Origin: Pyrocephalus nanus | Lineage: Eukaryota > Chordata > Aves > Passeriformes > Tyrannidae | Length of the DNA: 64,000 nt | Assembly (NCBI GenBank): GCA_038380795.1 | Contig: CM076267.1 | Span: 38,750,232-38,814,231 of the forward strand | Direction: 5' to 3' | Part shown: in pieces, positions 50,990 to 64,000 of the stretch | Layout of the letters: each line of letters starts with the position of its first letter | Numbering within the stretch: position 1 is the first letter of the stretch | The notes under the pieces: model-generated | Told to the model about the DNA's origin: nothing | The model's input: the letters and a program-made list of their open reading frames with translations, nothing else | The model's database searches: none | Translations under genes and position numbers: made by a program

Positions 50990-51222
50990 AAGTCCTCAAA
51001 GCAGCCTGGGGAAAGCTACAACAAAATACCTTCTCCCAGGTAACAAGTGACAGGACAAGAGGAAACGGCCTCGAGTCGTGCAGGGAAAGTTTAGATATTA
51101 GGAGACAATTTTTCACAGAAAGGACATGGTATAGTGGTGAACATGGTTGTGGTGCAGGGTTGATCATTGGACTTGGGTCTTAAAGGTCTTTTCCAGCCTT
51201 AACAACTGTGTGATTCCATGAA
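50990..51222 (+). mobile_element. CR1 LINE 3' fragment
   Basis: Blocks typical of CR1 follow in order: AACAAGTGACAGGACAAGAG, GAAACGGCCTCGAGTCGTGC, GATATTAGGAGACAATTTTT, CACAGAAAGG, then after a gap TTGGACTTGGGTCTTAAAGG and GTGTGATTCCATGAA. The part between the CACAGAAAGG block and the tail is shortened. It lies in the 5' flank of COL5A2. Confidence 0.8.
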
Positions 51223-52655
51223 CTGGGATTCTACTCCAGAATCAGAGAAATGGCCACAAACTTGTAAAACTCATATTTACAGTCACTGTGTCCTCAAAAT
51301 GGGATAACAGGTGCTCACACTTATGTCCCCAAATCTCCAGTTTGCAGCAGGTTGGTAAATTCTTGGAATATTCATAGCATGAAAGAGCTCTACAATTGTT
51401 ACCTCCTGTAGCCTCTGAGACAAACCCCAGAACAAAAAGAGGACAGAATTATGATGGCATACTTTTCCCCATGCAGCACATTAAGAAAAAAATCAGAAGA
51501 ACCCCTTTGACCATTTTCAATAAATTTTTTTTTTTTCTGAGGACTTGGATTTTTCAAAGATAACCTTCTGCTATTTCACTCCTTTGTAGAGATTCCTACA
51601 GCAATATCTAAAAGCTGCCCTTCAAATCTATTTCTGCTTTGGTCTCACCACCAAATTATGTCACATAAATGAAACAGATGAACAACAGAATAGAAAAGGA
51701 TGCAAATTGAATCCATCTCCTTATGCCTCCTAATAAATACTCCCTTTTAACCATGGATCTGCATTTAAAGAGGTTTTCAGTTTTATTACAAGCATCATAA
51801 GGAGTCATAAAATTTTTCTTTTAAACAAATTCACTTCTGTGTCTAAGCTATTTGATAGTATCCCACTGGATATGAGAGAGAGAAATCCTTCAGTTATCAC
51901 CACTATAAAAAGAGATAGATGAAGCAATTAAGAGTGGGCAGATAAATAATTCCAAGTATGCTCATTGTGACTTCCCCCCCTCCTCCTCTCAACAGGGGAG
52001 AAGCCAGCATTGCATAGAATAACACTGTATATTTATGCAGCAACTTCTCTCCAATGGTTTTTCACTTTTCCCATAGACTTTGGCAGTCTGTAAGAACAGA
52101 GGAATGTGGAATTTCACAAACTAGCCCAAGATCGTGGATTCAGTAATAAATCCTTTCTTGAGCTCGTTTTAGTTCTGTGTCAATGAAAACTTCCACAAGA
52201 TGAAAATTCCTTGGGAAGGGAATCCTGGGCCCTGACTCCTGGAGCAGGTTCTGTTCCAATCCACCTTCAATCTACTCATTGTTATACAACAAGCTCAAAG
52301 AATGTGACAACCCCAAATTTAGTAGACAGTCTAGTGTGAATCTACATTATTTTAGTTTAAAGCCATTACCCCTTGTCCAATCAATCTTTTCTGAAATACC
52401 CATCCCCATCTTTCTTACAGGCCCCCTTTAGGCACTGGCAGGATCCTGTGTATATATATATAATGCTTCATATTGGAGCAATCCTCAAGTTTGAAGAATC
52501 TCTGTATAAAGTGAAGGGAAACGACAAAGCAATAGCAAAATCCTCACACAAAAGCAGTGTGTGCTCCTTTAGGATCTGCTCTAAAAAGTCTTCATGAAAT
52601 GACAGCTGTTCCCAAAGCCACAACACTCTTAGAAATATCAAGACACAGAACTCTG

Positions 52656-52706
52656 AAAACAAACAAACAAACAAACAAAAAAAACCCCAACAACAACAAC
52701 AACAAA
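52656..52706 (+). repeat. (AAAC)n / (AAC)n low-complexity repeat
   Basis: AAAC units pass into an A/C joint and then AAC units. Confidence 0.85.
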
Positions 52707-53410
52707 CTGAAGACTCCCTAATATCCAGTCTATTGACATCCATTCCTGTTTTCAGCCAATAAGTTGGTACTGTGCTTTGTCTGACCTAAAAACCTCACAT
52801 GAAATTCAAAATTAATCAAAAGTCACAGAGCACTGTGAGTGATAGATGAGGCTAGGGAATATTACTAGGCAACTGTGAGGACACAGAAATATATTAAAAT
52901 ATAATTTACACACTTAAACCTTTGAATATCTCCAAGTCAGACCAGAAAAACCTGAATAATTAGCAGCTTTGGATGCTTCAGAGCACGCATACATATGAGC
53001 TATTAAAATCCAATATCCATGAGAGTCTCTCCAAGAGAGTTCAAGGACTTTTCATACTGTTATATACAGTGTGGCAGTGCTCCTGTTTTAAACTAAATTG
53101 TACCAAACTGACAAAAAAAAAGGCCTTCATAAAAATGAGCAAACTATCTGCTACAAATCAGATCCTGGACCAGCCCTTCAGAGCAATATGAAATCAGTGG
53201 ATTCATGGAAATTAGACATAAGTTCTCACTGAATTCAAAAGGTGTCTGTTCAAAAACAAGCCAGATTTTCAAAAGCAACACAGTTTCACCAAAGTGAGCT
53301 TAAGTCAGTGGGAGAGGTGCTATCAAGTTTTATGTAGGCAGTTAAATCCGTGGTAAGTGCTTTTTGAAACTTCCACCTTGTATAAGCTCCTTGATCGCCC
53401 ACTTAGCTTA

Positions 53411-53470
53411 AATTAAAAATAAAATTAAAAAAAAAACAAAACACACACACACACACAAAAAAAAAAAAAA
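53411..53470 (+). repeat. A-rich tract with (AC)n and A14
   Basis: AAAAT-type sequence, then (AC)8-9 at 53440-53456, then A14 at 53457-53470. Confidence 0.85.
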
Positions 53471-56400
53471 GGCAGCAAATTGACATACCACATATTTAAC
53501 CCCCAAAATATAGTCCACGTAAAATGCTTACTGTTCTTCATTTGAATTAACCATTAAAATGAACACAACTGAGAGGAGAACATTTCAACATTTCTTTTCC
53601 TTTGAAGTGTGTTCACTTTGCACTTTTTCAAAAACCTTAATGCAAAAGGAATCAGTTTTCTGGTTTTATGCAGATTGTTTTCTCATAGTAAAAGGATAGA
53701 AAATTCTATTATTTAAAATTATAAAATGTAATAGGAAACTCCAGAAAAGGGCAAGAATAAAACCAGTAGAGCATTATACTACTTTTTAATCAGTTTTTTA
53801 AATGGACTGATTCCAAACTGCACAACTTCAAAATCCTAAAGTTCCTGCAGAGAAATCCACAAAAAAACCCCACAACAAACAACTAGTGACAGCTAGAGAT
53901 TCAAACAATGCTACAGCATAATATGTTGCCCATTTGCAAGAGACTTTTGCACAAACTTCCGGATAGGAAGGTTTAACAAATGAATATGAAAGTCCCTATA
54001 GAGGAAATATATCTTTTTTGATTACATTCAAACTTTGTAATGCTGTTACAATTTATTTTGATTTGGGGAAGTAGGATGATACTTTGCTTTTAAACTCCTA
54101 GAGTGAACTCTTGGGTTATGTAAGTCACTGTAAATGTGCTTTTTCTATGAGCAATTCCAAACCCAATAAGCTCAGTAAGGTTATTGGCACTTGGCAGCCT
54201 TTCCTTCAGAATGCCTCAATTAAATTAGACTCAACATTAGTCTAAGCAAAAAAATCAAGGAATTAATTAGGGAAATAATTAGGGAAAGTCTTGCATGAAG
54301 TCCTCTGTAAATTATACTTATTCTTTACCTAGAACAGGAAAAACAGCATCATTATTTCATTGTTTATTGCAAATTCATTGTCAGTCTGGTTTTTGTCTGC
54401 CTAAGAACTTAAACTGATTAAGTGAAAACATAAAAGGTTCACAGCAAGCTACCCACTTAAATGGCCAGGGCAAATGCTAATCTGTAATTCAAATAGGCCC
54501 CAACTGATGATAGGCCTACACTTTTTTTTTTCCCACCCTAATATTTAATTAATTTCCCTTAGAACCCCAAGATAGCTTCTTTGTACCTTTTCATTGCCTG
54601 AAAGCCCATGCAAAAGTAGAGTTAAAGTCCTATCCAACATTCATATGTCCATTTTTCTAACCTGGGGAATCAGTGAAATCAGTGGGACAGTAAACAGGGG
54701 ATTTGACTGAAAGTTCATTTTGAACCTTCTTGTCTTTTAGGAATTGGCTTGTTATAAGCTGTGTTGAGGCTCAGGGCTACTTAATCAACACAACAAAACT
54801 TTATCCACGGTTTTAAAAAAATATTATACTCATTTCATTGTCATCCCTTTATTTTAAAATCTGGGTCTAGTAATATGTAGAACTATTTCATCTTATTGTC
54901 ACCGATTCCAGATCACTGAACTGTGCTTTAATATGCTCAGTGGAGACCCAAGCACAAAATTAGCCTTTTTTATAACTTGCCATAATGTCCTAGCATAGCA
55001 TATCATGTTTTTAAGAAACAAACTACTATGTCTGTCATTTAAATTGTGTTAACTAAGGATATTACCAAAATCTTATTTATTGATTTTTTCCATGGTTGCT
55101 GAAATGTTGTATCTCTTGCTGTTTATTTAAATGGAGGTAATTACTGCAGGTTTTGAACATTCAGAAGTATTACAGAATTGATTCTCATGAAGTGTAAGGA
55201 GCATTAATGACCCCACTGAAAAAACAGGAAGATGATGCAGAGATGATTAAACCCTTATTGCCCACGCTCTTACCAAAATCCCCACGCAAAAGGCACCCTC
55301 TAGTCACCAGTGTTTATTTGCAAGCCAAGGACCTACGAGTCCGTGTCCTCAGCTGCCAGAAGCAAAGTGGCCCCACTGTCACAACGTGCTGGCCCTGGAC
55401 CTGTGTTCAGCCCTCCTGATGTACAATTGTTTCAGTTTGGGCAAGAGAAGAGCACTTGGTTTCCACGTTGGGTCTCACGGGCTTACATCCCGTCAGCTGC
55501 AAATCAGATTGCACAACATTTGACCAAAGCATGGTAAATACCCCAGCTAATTGCTTTTCCTATCACTACACTTTCATTTTTAAAGTAATAACTTAATTCT
55601 GTGGTATATCCAGGGCTGACAGAGTCGTTACCTTGAGACAGGCCTGGGGAATAAAGCATTTAAGTCTGTAAATTCCTACCAACCATAGCAAGAGAGAGAA
55701 GTTCAGAGTGCAGCCTTACATATCACGTCGCTCCCAAGTGACATCTGATTTCCTAGGAAAATAAAAGCCCTGAGAAAACCTGTACACACTGGATGCCAGT
55801 TAATAGAATTTGCCTACAGATTTGACTGGAGGATGGCTAAAGCAGCTCTGGGAGGGACTTCAGAATCAACAGGCTACTCACAGTAAATGTATATTAAAAT
55901 TAGAGGAAAATATAAACACACTGCTCCAAGGAGAGCTAGTTACTGATCAAGCTCTATAAATTAAGTTGCCATGCAAGATAAACCCCGAGGTAACAAGTGC
56001 ATTGGAATTTGTCTGTTGGGGTAAAATGAGACTTTGTCAGCAGTGCTCTGGGCCTGAGCCTGCCAGGGGGCTGTGGGGGAACCACCCTGGGTGGTCTGCA
56101 GAAGGCAGCATCTTGAGCAGATGAGGCTCCGTGCAAGCCAAAATAAGTGGAGATGGGTCCGAGGAGACTTTCCCCTCTCAGGAGGGAAATGCTGAGGCAA
56201 AGGACAACTAAACTAAAGAATATATTTTTTTCCTCCTACAAAAAGGTATTTATTACTACATCCATGTGAAACAAAGTGCCTGTGACTTTACACACACTAT
56301 AAAGTAGGACTGAAGGGATCCATTTACTCAGGATACTATTTCTCATGTAAAAAAAAAAAAGCTTAGCAGATGTTTAGTGAATGTTTGACATATTACCATA

Positions 56401-56872
56401 CGTTAAATTTGTATTTGCCAGAAAATCTCCATATTTAATCATACTGGTTTCATCCTGGATAGCTGAAGTGCCTTTGATTGTACTTCTTTACCCTTTGAAA
56501 TTGGGAAAGGCCTCAGCTCCACTGACAGAAGGAATTTACTGGAATTGCTCAGCTTTTTCTAATGTACTCATCTTAAAATAAACTATTTAATTTATTTAAT
56601 TATTAAGAAGAAATTGATTTAATAATTTACGAGCAGATATCCTTGACACCAAGTCAAAGCAGTAGACACTGTGGTTAAAGAGTGGCCCTGTTGAAGTTAG
56701 CAGCAATATTCAGCTACTGAATTAATGTGTACTCTTGGGATGGATACTTCCACCCCTTTCTAACCACGTTTTCATCACATTGTTTGTTAAGACATAAACA
56801 AACATCCTGTTGAAGGGTTGAGCACAACATCCTTCTGTTAGGTGCTGGTGCCAGCAATGGTAGCAATTCCAT

Positions 56873-57098
56873 CACAGAATCACAGAATCAGCCAGGTTGG
56901 AAAGGACCCCTGAGATCATCAAGTTCAATCCTTGGCCAACCCCATTGTGGTTCCCAGACTTTGGCACTGATGCCACATCCAGTCTCATTTTAAAAACCTC
57001 CAGGGATGGGGAATCCACCACTTCAGGCTGTTCCAATGCCTGATTACCCTCTCTGTAAAGAATTTCTTCCTAATATCCAACCTAAACTTCAGCAAAAG
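56873..57098 (-). mobile_element. CR1 LINE 3' fragment, reverse orientation
   Basis: The plus strand starts with TCACAGAATCACAGAATCAG, then GGTTGGAAAGGACC and GAGATCATCAAGTTCAA. It continues to CTCCAGGGATGGGGAATCCA, CTGTTCCAATGCCTGA and AATTTCTTCCTAATATCCAA. This is the well-known reverse complement of a CR1 3' end. The element therefore has the same orientation as COL5A2. Confidence 0.9.
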
Positions 57099-59556
57099 GT
57101 GACTGGCAGCTGACACTTGAGAGGTCTATGAGGAAAAGATAAACATCTTTCAGGAATAATATGGATAGAGATTATCTTTCTGTAATGCACTGCAATACTC
57201 TGGATGATCCTTTTAGATTCTCTCCAGCACTACTTTTCTCCTAGCAGGAAAACGGGATTGAGGTACTGACTGTATTCTCTCCTTAAAGTGAATCTTCTTC
57301 TGGAAAATAGGATCCACCTCTATCAGGCAATAAAATCTGTTAAATGAAAAACCAGGGAAATATTAAAACTCTGAAACATTTTTTAAAAATCATGAAAAAG
57401 GAAAATTTCTTATATTTTTATCATTTTCCATGTTGACATGGACATTCCATTTTTCTTTCTTTAAAGTAGCAAGAAAAAAGCTGTGTCAACACTGACAAAA
57501 TTATGGATGATTAATAAAAGAAAGGGGAAAAACAACAACAGCAGAAGGAAATAATAGAGGAAAAGAAGCAGGAAAGGAATCAGCATTTGTGTAAGTCAAG
57601 GATATAAGACTTGAATTTATGCCCCACACTGGCACAAAGCTAAACCAAGAAAAATTTCCTGTAACAGTTCTAATATACATAAAATATGTATATATTCCTC
57701 GCTGGGGATGTTGGTGTCACTACTAGAACTAACAGCCCAGGACAACATTAAATAATTGTCAATGCAGTTGCCTGGTTAGTTATGCTAGGTTCAAATACAG
57801 AATGCAAACCAGGTTGATTCTGCCTGCTTTGCTTTTCCATTTCCTTTCCCTGCTGTCTTCTTTCCAATATTTTATAGCTTTTATGAGCTTTATTGCAGTA
57901 GGATTCTATGAATTCATGTGTGGAGCACATTTTGTGCTGCCTTTAAAGATCAAGTGCTAATTGAAAACATAGTTTACTCAGAAACAATCCTTCAACTTAA
58001 TGTTTAATTTTTGCTGTGGAACTGAGCCCTTTCAAAAAAAACTTTTTATTTTTTTTTCCAAACTTTTTATATGGTAGGCTTACTTTCAAAGCTACCCAAG
58101 CCATGTAGAAAAAAAAAAGCCCCATACAAAAAGTGTCTGATGTTCCACAGATTTTAGGATACCAAGGATAAAATTTTTGACTGTAATTGACTATTATTGT
58201 TTTTAGGTTTAAACATCTTCTATACTAGGTAGAAAGCATAGATGAAAATGCTGGTTCAATTTTATCCATATACTTCCAACATTCAGCATTCCAACAATTG
58301 TCCTGTGAAGACCAAAGTTTAAATTGCACGAAAGATATTTTCAAGCAGGATGAAACAGGTGCTTTTTCTTAGTGTTAGTAAAAACTTATCTTTTGCAGAT
58401 AGAATACAAGCTTAAAATATGTACTATTATTATTTCATATAAAAATTTTTTATCATTACTTATAAAACTTGCAATAGAAAATGTGTCAATTGCTATACAA
58501 TTTTAATGAAGGTCAAAGAATTTTCCAGATTTTTTTTTTGTCCGATTCTTGCAACTATTTTTAAAATTACACCTAAAAATAAGAGACTGCCATGAAATCC
58601 TAGCTCTATTCTGCTGAGAATACAGGAAACTTTCAATATAAAATCTTGACCTCATTTATTTGCATTCAAGAAGCCTGTGACAATGTGCCTGTGTAAAGAA
58701 ACAAACACTTCTGTGTCAGAGGTAAAGTCCTGTCAGGAACTTGACATTGATCCCTGCCTTGCCTTGCAACAATCCCTTAGGAATAGTTGTCAAAACTGTC
58801 ACAAGCCCCACTGAAGTCAGAGGGCTCCATGGCAGATGTTAACTCAAGGATGTGGCAAACTCTTAAAAAATCACCAGCATTTAGTCAAATATTCTTAGGC
58901 CTTGGGCATTCTCCAGGACTTGCTTAGTTTACTTAACATACCTTTTTTTTTTTTTTCTTTTTCTCTTTTTTTAGCCTTTTTGAAATCTCTGATTCAGGTT
59001 TGTACACTGACTTTTCTGGATAATCTTGTAAGAGTTCTCTCATATATAGAAAATAGAAGGAGAGAGGAGATGAAAAAAGTAACTCCTAACCTCTCCTCAG
59101 TGCCACGGACATTTAAGAATACAATTTATATGTTTGTAAGAGAATATTTAGGCCCCTGAAAAGTCACTCAAACTGCAGAATGAAGCCATTTCCAACGAGG
59201 GAATGGGGGAGCTACAGATCACTGAGGGCTTGTTGCACTGCAGTGGTAGAAGTTACTCAGCCCAATGACCTGCTAAGGCATGTCCTGGAACAGGAATTCC
59301 TCCATGGCAAAGGCAAACAATCTGGGTGTCAACAGCAAAATACCGAAATGCAGATTCTGTGGACAACAAATAAGGCAGTCAGAGCCTTTTGCATTCTCCA
59401 TAACCCCAAACTGTATGACACCACTTACACTGTTGTTATAACAGTCTTGCAGTGGCTGTTGGAATGTTTGCTGCTAAACCTAGAAGAAAGAATTTTAAAA
59501 GCCCACTGTGTTACATATAGGCTACAACAGACCACCAGAAGGCCAAGCTGAACTTA

Positions 59557-59580
59557 ACACACACACACAGACACACAGAC
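59557..59580 (+). repeat. (AC)n microsatellite
   Basis: AC units with two G interruptions. Confidence 0.85.
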
Positions 59581-59698
59581 CAGAGGAAGTACTTACTTAA
59601 GGGTGGCACACAGACAAGTATTTTCTTTGGCAGAGAATGAGTCTGTATAAACACAGCCGGATCATGCACTTTTTGCAATATCTAAAGTATCTAAACTC

Positions 59699-59726
<28 letters not shown>
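59699..59726 (+). repeat. Poly(A) run, 28 bases
   Basis: A28 in the 5' flank. No parent retrocopy was recognised. Confidence 0.9.
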
Positions 59727-59730
<4 letters not shown>

Positions 59731-61084
59731 CTACTCAAAGTTAGATAGGAAAGAAAGGAACAGCTAAATAATCATGGAATTATTCTTTCATGAAGCTGGA
59801 TCATTTTCAACAGCATACCCCTTTGGTGCTTATTGTAATGTTCTCAAAACTCTCAAAACTCTAGATATCATGTTTTGTACCCAAAGGACTGTAAGTTTCT
59901 ACAACAGTGGATGTTTCAGTAAATCCCTCGGTCCATCTAGAGACTGTTTGCAATCGTTTATTTTCAAGCTCTGTTTAGTGTCACATCTGAACATGGAGGT
60001 CACTGAACACTGGAAAAGCCAAAGACAAATTCTGCTTTGCTAATGATGATGAGAGATGACTTGAGAAAACTGCAGAAACAACTACTTTAAGTGATACTGC
60101 AACTTAAGTGTCTGATGCTTACCAGACTTCATGGAAGTCATTCTCCACCATCAATAAGAAGGAAATACCAAAAGGACTTCTGTCTTTTGTTCATTCACGT
60201 TCACACAGGGGCTACTGGAAGGCTTTAACCCTATAGCTTGGCTTGTCCACAGTATTTCTCTCTAAACTAAAAGTTTAGTCATCTTTGCTTCTTCAGCAAA
60301 CATTCATGATCCATCCTTACTTAGTCCTTCTGCAGGTTTTGTCTATTGGTCTTGGAATTCTACAAATTAACCTATTTCCTCCATCTCTGAAAGAAAATTT
60401 ATGCCTAAGGCATGTCAGGAATTTGTCATTTAGCAATTTGACTAAACAGTGTTATTTCTACAACTAATGCTGCACAGATGACTTCAGCTTGTAATCTCTG
60501 GCAGGTAGGGATGCTTGCTAAAGGAAGATGGAAATAGCGGGACACAGGTTAATGTCCTGTGTAAGGAGGGGACTGAATCTGAGAAGAAGGCAAGTATAAG
60601 TGAACAGATGAGTTAGATTTCACTTTGGAGGCACGTAGGAGCAGGGCTAAGGAAAAGAAAGAATAGAGGTGTGTGTACCTGGGCCAGCACAGAGCCAAAG
60701 CTTACTGATCCAAACACAGATCTGTGCAGGCTTCATGTTAGTACCCAGCTCAGAACATCCAAAGTTCTGCAAGTTCCAAGAAAGACAATTCTGGCCAGGT
60801 TAGGACAGATGAGAAACGTAAAATGAATCATCCCACTTTGACATACCATCTTCTTCAAGCAACAGTCAGGCCTGAAGTTCTCCCTTTTCATCAGATGCCC
60901 AAGCATTCTCCCTTCCTTTCCCCTTCAGGCCATTCCTCACAGCTCGCTGCCTCCTTTACACAGTCCTACTTCATCCCAGCCCCTAACCAAGGGCATGACT
61001 CACTTCACAGTGCTGTCCCAAAAGCTATTTTTATTTCCCAGCTTTGTAATTCTCTCTCAGATGTTAATCTATTTGCTCCTCCCT

Positions 61085-61102
61085 TCTCCTCCTCCTCCTC
61101 CC
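61085..61102 (+). repeat. (CTC)n pyrimidine repeat
   Basis: Short CTC-type repeat in a polypyrimidine stretch. Confidence 0.75.
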
Positions 61103-61265
61103 CTTTTCCCATAAGAACTTAAAAGTCTGTTTTCCCAGCCAGGCTAATAAAATACTAAATCAAGCAAAGAGATTGTGAGCTAAGGCATTTAGGAACCAAA
61201 GAATTTATAACTTATCAAAAATTAACTTCCTGTGTGCTTCTTAAACAATGCAATGTTAAAAATAC

Positions 61266-61283
61266 TTTTTTTTTTTTTTTTTT
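61266..61283 (+). repeat. Poly(T) run, 18 bases
   Basis: Uninterrupted T18 in the 5' flank. Confidence 0.9.
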
Positions 61284-64000
61284 GGTTCCCCAGAAAATAC
61301 AGAGGGAGATTGGAAATTCAGCGTTATGCTAAGCAATACCTCACTTTCCCCTGAACAGTGAGGTTTCTACAGCTGCATAGTCATCTACCAGGAATCCCTC
61401 TTGCTGGAGCATAAAAGCCGCTATTTTATTCCAAAAATTCCCTGCTGGATGTTTATGTCCTAAGAAGACATACAGGATTGCAGGACTGATTTGGGGAGTG
61501 CTCAGATTTACTTAACAGTAGGAGGACTGAAAGCAAGTAATTCCTATTGAAACTTTTTTTAAAAGGATTGAGATTTAATTTAGTTCACCAGAAACATAAT
61601 ATCATGTCAGACTAGTTATAACTATTCCCAGGTTTTGGCTATAGAAAGAGAAATTACATCTGCAAACCAACCCCTGACGAGTAGGATGAGTCACATTTTA
61701 GTCTGTTTTCACTTAATTAGAATGGGGTTTTTACATTTATAAGGTTTAGAAAAAACAACACAGACAACCACTGCAACTGGAAAATTATTAAAAGGCGAAA
61801 TGTGAAGAGGTTCTGACTCATTGGTTACGTATTCCTGACTCCAAGAGAGGTCTGAGGAAATAATGGTACCTTTTGTATTTGGTAGAAATAACGACACATC
61901 CTTGTGAAAGGATGTCCCAGTACATTTCTCCAGTGTAACACATGGTCTGCTATTTGCCCAGAAAAGGAATCCTTATTTTTATTTCACCTGCTAGACGTAC
62001 TTTACATGAAAAGAAAAAAGTGAGAAGGAGAGTGAAAATCAAAGGAAAAACAAACAGGAGAGACAGAATAATACACCCTGCTTTGCATTTTTGCAATTTC
62101 TTTCTATTAACATCCAATGAAGAGTTTAGTTTGAAAAGTAATCTCACTGAAAAATCGTTCAACTGCATCCAGATGTCACTCTGAGATGCATCCCATTACC
62201 TCAAAGCCTATGACACAGTGGCTTTGCTGAACTGAGAGCTTCCCATGGGTATTCCAAGCAGTCAACCAAAGTAACTTGGCATAAAGACAATGTTGCTTAA
62301 GTACAAGGTTTTGTACAACTGCTGAAGTTGAAAGAAAGCATAATTTATGTGGACACTCCCTGTGCTTGGCCAAGCTCTTTTAAATATATCTTTTAAAAGA
62401 GGTCCTATTTCCCACCAAGTTCAGAAGTGCTGAACAGGTTTGGATGGGAAAAATAATAATGTGGTACATGGGACATTTTTACCTACTCAAAATTAGTTTT
62501 GAAAATGTTTGCATACCTGGGCCAATTCTGTATCTTGCTTTATAACACAGTGCAATGTTATTTTTTCCATGCAATGTTTTTTTTCCCCCTAATTTTCATG
62601 CTTTGGTAGCTGTGCCTCGGGTCTAGGGTAAAATTCTTTCAACTTCTCCCAGCACATATGCACACATCAGCAGAACATTCTAGAAAATGGGCATGGAATT
62701 TTGCTTTTTTTGCCCCCAGGTGATGCATACTAAAAAACTCCAGCTTTCCAAGCCCCAAAACTTTTTCCTTGATTTTTCTGTCTGCCCTAAAAGCGTCAAC
62801 CCCATGCAGTGAACCAGTATTCACACAGCAGTTTCTGACATACCCACACACCAAAACACAAACCAGCTTGTTAGGAATCTCACCTTGGTTTAGACAATAA
62901 AAGAAGAGACTGAAGAGGAAAAATCACGGCCAAAACTCAAATCAGCAGCAATGGCTTTGTTATGTCAATGGTTTCACCTAATGTTACAGCATACATACAC
63001 AAAAAGCAGGATTCTGATCTATAGGGTTTTTGTTTCTACACTGTATTGTTTTAAACTACTCTTTCCTCTTCTCCTTTCTTCCCTACTGAATTTTCTTTCT
63101 CCAAAATTACTTTGGTCACGATTTCCAGAGAAAAGTGAGACCGTGGGGAGAAAGGGCCATGCTTCACTAAAGACAGTAGAGTAGATGTATGCAAGGTTCA
63201 GACTTCACTACAAATGCAGTGGGGGTTTTTTTGTGTTTCAGAAAGGGAAGAGAGGTTGGGAGGAAGTAAAAAGGGAGACAACTCTGAAATGCCTGGCTTG
63301 CACCTCCTTTTCTCAGTACGGCTCTTCTGGAAGGAAAGTATTGCATCAGTGCAGAAAACCACCGAACCAATGTACTGATTTAAGTAACACTTCATTCCTC
63401 ACATTTTTTATGAGGCCCAGAACTGGTCACCTTACTCATTTATGGGACGATTTCCACACCAAAGCTTTGTCCCAGCCGTTTCATGACCCTGAGTCCATCC
63501 CCGTCTGAAAAACCCTGAGAACAGTAGTGTGTTGTCATCAATCCACGTAGACTTGCCAGCCACCTACTTTGCAGTAGAGAAACTTGGATACACATTAGCA
63601 AAGATGTGTTTCTGTCTCCCCTTGATCCTCGTTCAGTTTTGTTAATATGGTTCAGTATTACAAGAAGCCTAATTGAACCCATAAATCTGTGCTTGATGCT
63701 CAGTGACAGCTCACTTTCGGTGTCCTCTTTGTATCTAAGTTCTTAATTATCATACAAAATAACCCATTAGCATACGAATTAAGTTTAGCTATTATTACAA
63801 ACGCAATTAGTTCCAGTAAAAACCAAGCCATAAAACATGCAAAAATGAAGCTTTCTTTTCAGAAGCCAAAGTTTCATTGGAATGGAGACTTTTTCAAGAA
63901 ATAAACAGATTTACAACCCACAGTAAAGTTTGGCTTGGATGGAGTCGATGTCCATACCAATCCTCAGGTTTTTAAAACTATTTTAAATACAATGTGGAGA

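Larger units (their letters stand above)
49271..64000. other. 5' flank of COL5A2, intergenic as far as can be seen
   Basis: Sequence upstream of the COL5A2 promoter. It holds two CR1 fragments, several microsatellites and long A/T runs, listed separately. In mammals a long gene-poor stretch separates COL5A2 from WDR75, which fits the absence of genes here. No open frame in this part has a recognisable domain. The longest, 123 codons at 59180-59551 plus, looks like chance. Confidence 0.7.

Noticed and set aside
59180..59551. 123-codon plus-strand frame in the 5' flank
   Set aside because: No recognisable family. Could be tested by protein similarity search, but nothing in the sequence supports a gene.
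62375..62401. Inverted repeat CTCTTTTAAA / TTTAAAAGAG with 7-base loop
   Set aside because: Arms of 10 bp in AT-rich sequence are near chance expectation.
1..64000. CRISPR arrays, operons, tRNA or rRNA genes, viral or plasmid modules
   Set aside because: None found. No regular spaced repeats, no tRNA-like B boxes and no clustered coding frames. The window is vertebrate intron and flank.

Overview
The window is vertebrate nuclear DNA, most likely from a bird. The evidence is AT-rich sequence, one collagen gene with short exons and a giant intron, and several 5'-truncated CR1 LINE fragments. CR1 is the dominant repeat of birds and other sauropsids, so turtle or crocodilian DNA cannot be excluded. 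Nothing looks bacterial, viral or plasmid-like.

The only gene I can identify is COL5A2 (collagen alpha-2(V) chain), read on the minus strand. Its first two exons are present. Exon 1 (coding part 48877-48979) encodes the signal peptide. Exon 2 (865-1089) encodes a complete ten-cysteine von Willebrand factor C (VWC) domain of the N-propeptide. The exons join in phase (one base plus two bases) across an intron of 47,787 bp. The triple-helix exons lie beyond position 1 and are not in the window.

Layout: 1-864 is the start of intron 2. 865-1089 is exon 2. 1090-48876 is intron 1, made of unique AT-rich sequence, simple repeats, long A/T runs, three clear or probable CR1 fragments and two short CR1 3' tails. 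A CpG-rich block with an 18-base G run lies at about 48140-48740, just inside the exon 1 end of intron 1. Exon 1 and its 5' UTR cover 48877 to about 49145. The proximal promoter follows, with a TATA-like box at 49170-49177 and a PBX-HOX-type TGATTGAT at 49263-49270. From about 49300 to 64000 is 5' flanking sequence with two CR1 fragments and simple repeats, and no gene I can recognise.

The strongest item for a second look is the COL5A2 leader. It carries three short AUG upstream ORFs. The last upstream AUG and the true start AUG lie in opposite arms of a perfect 6-bp hairpin, the same architecture as the 5' stem-loop known from the type I and III collagen mRNAs. Other items are an exact 13-bp inverted repeat in intron 1 (7933-7965), the CpG-rich block offset into the intron, and an excess of poly(A) over poly(T) runs on the non-coding strand. 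I found no previously undescribed multi-gene system.
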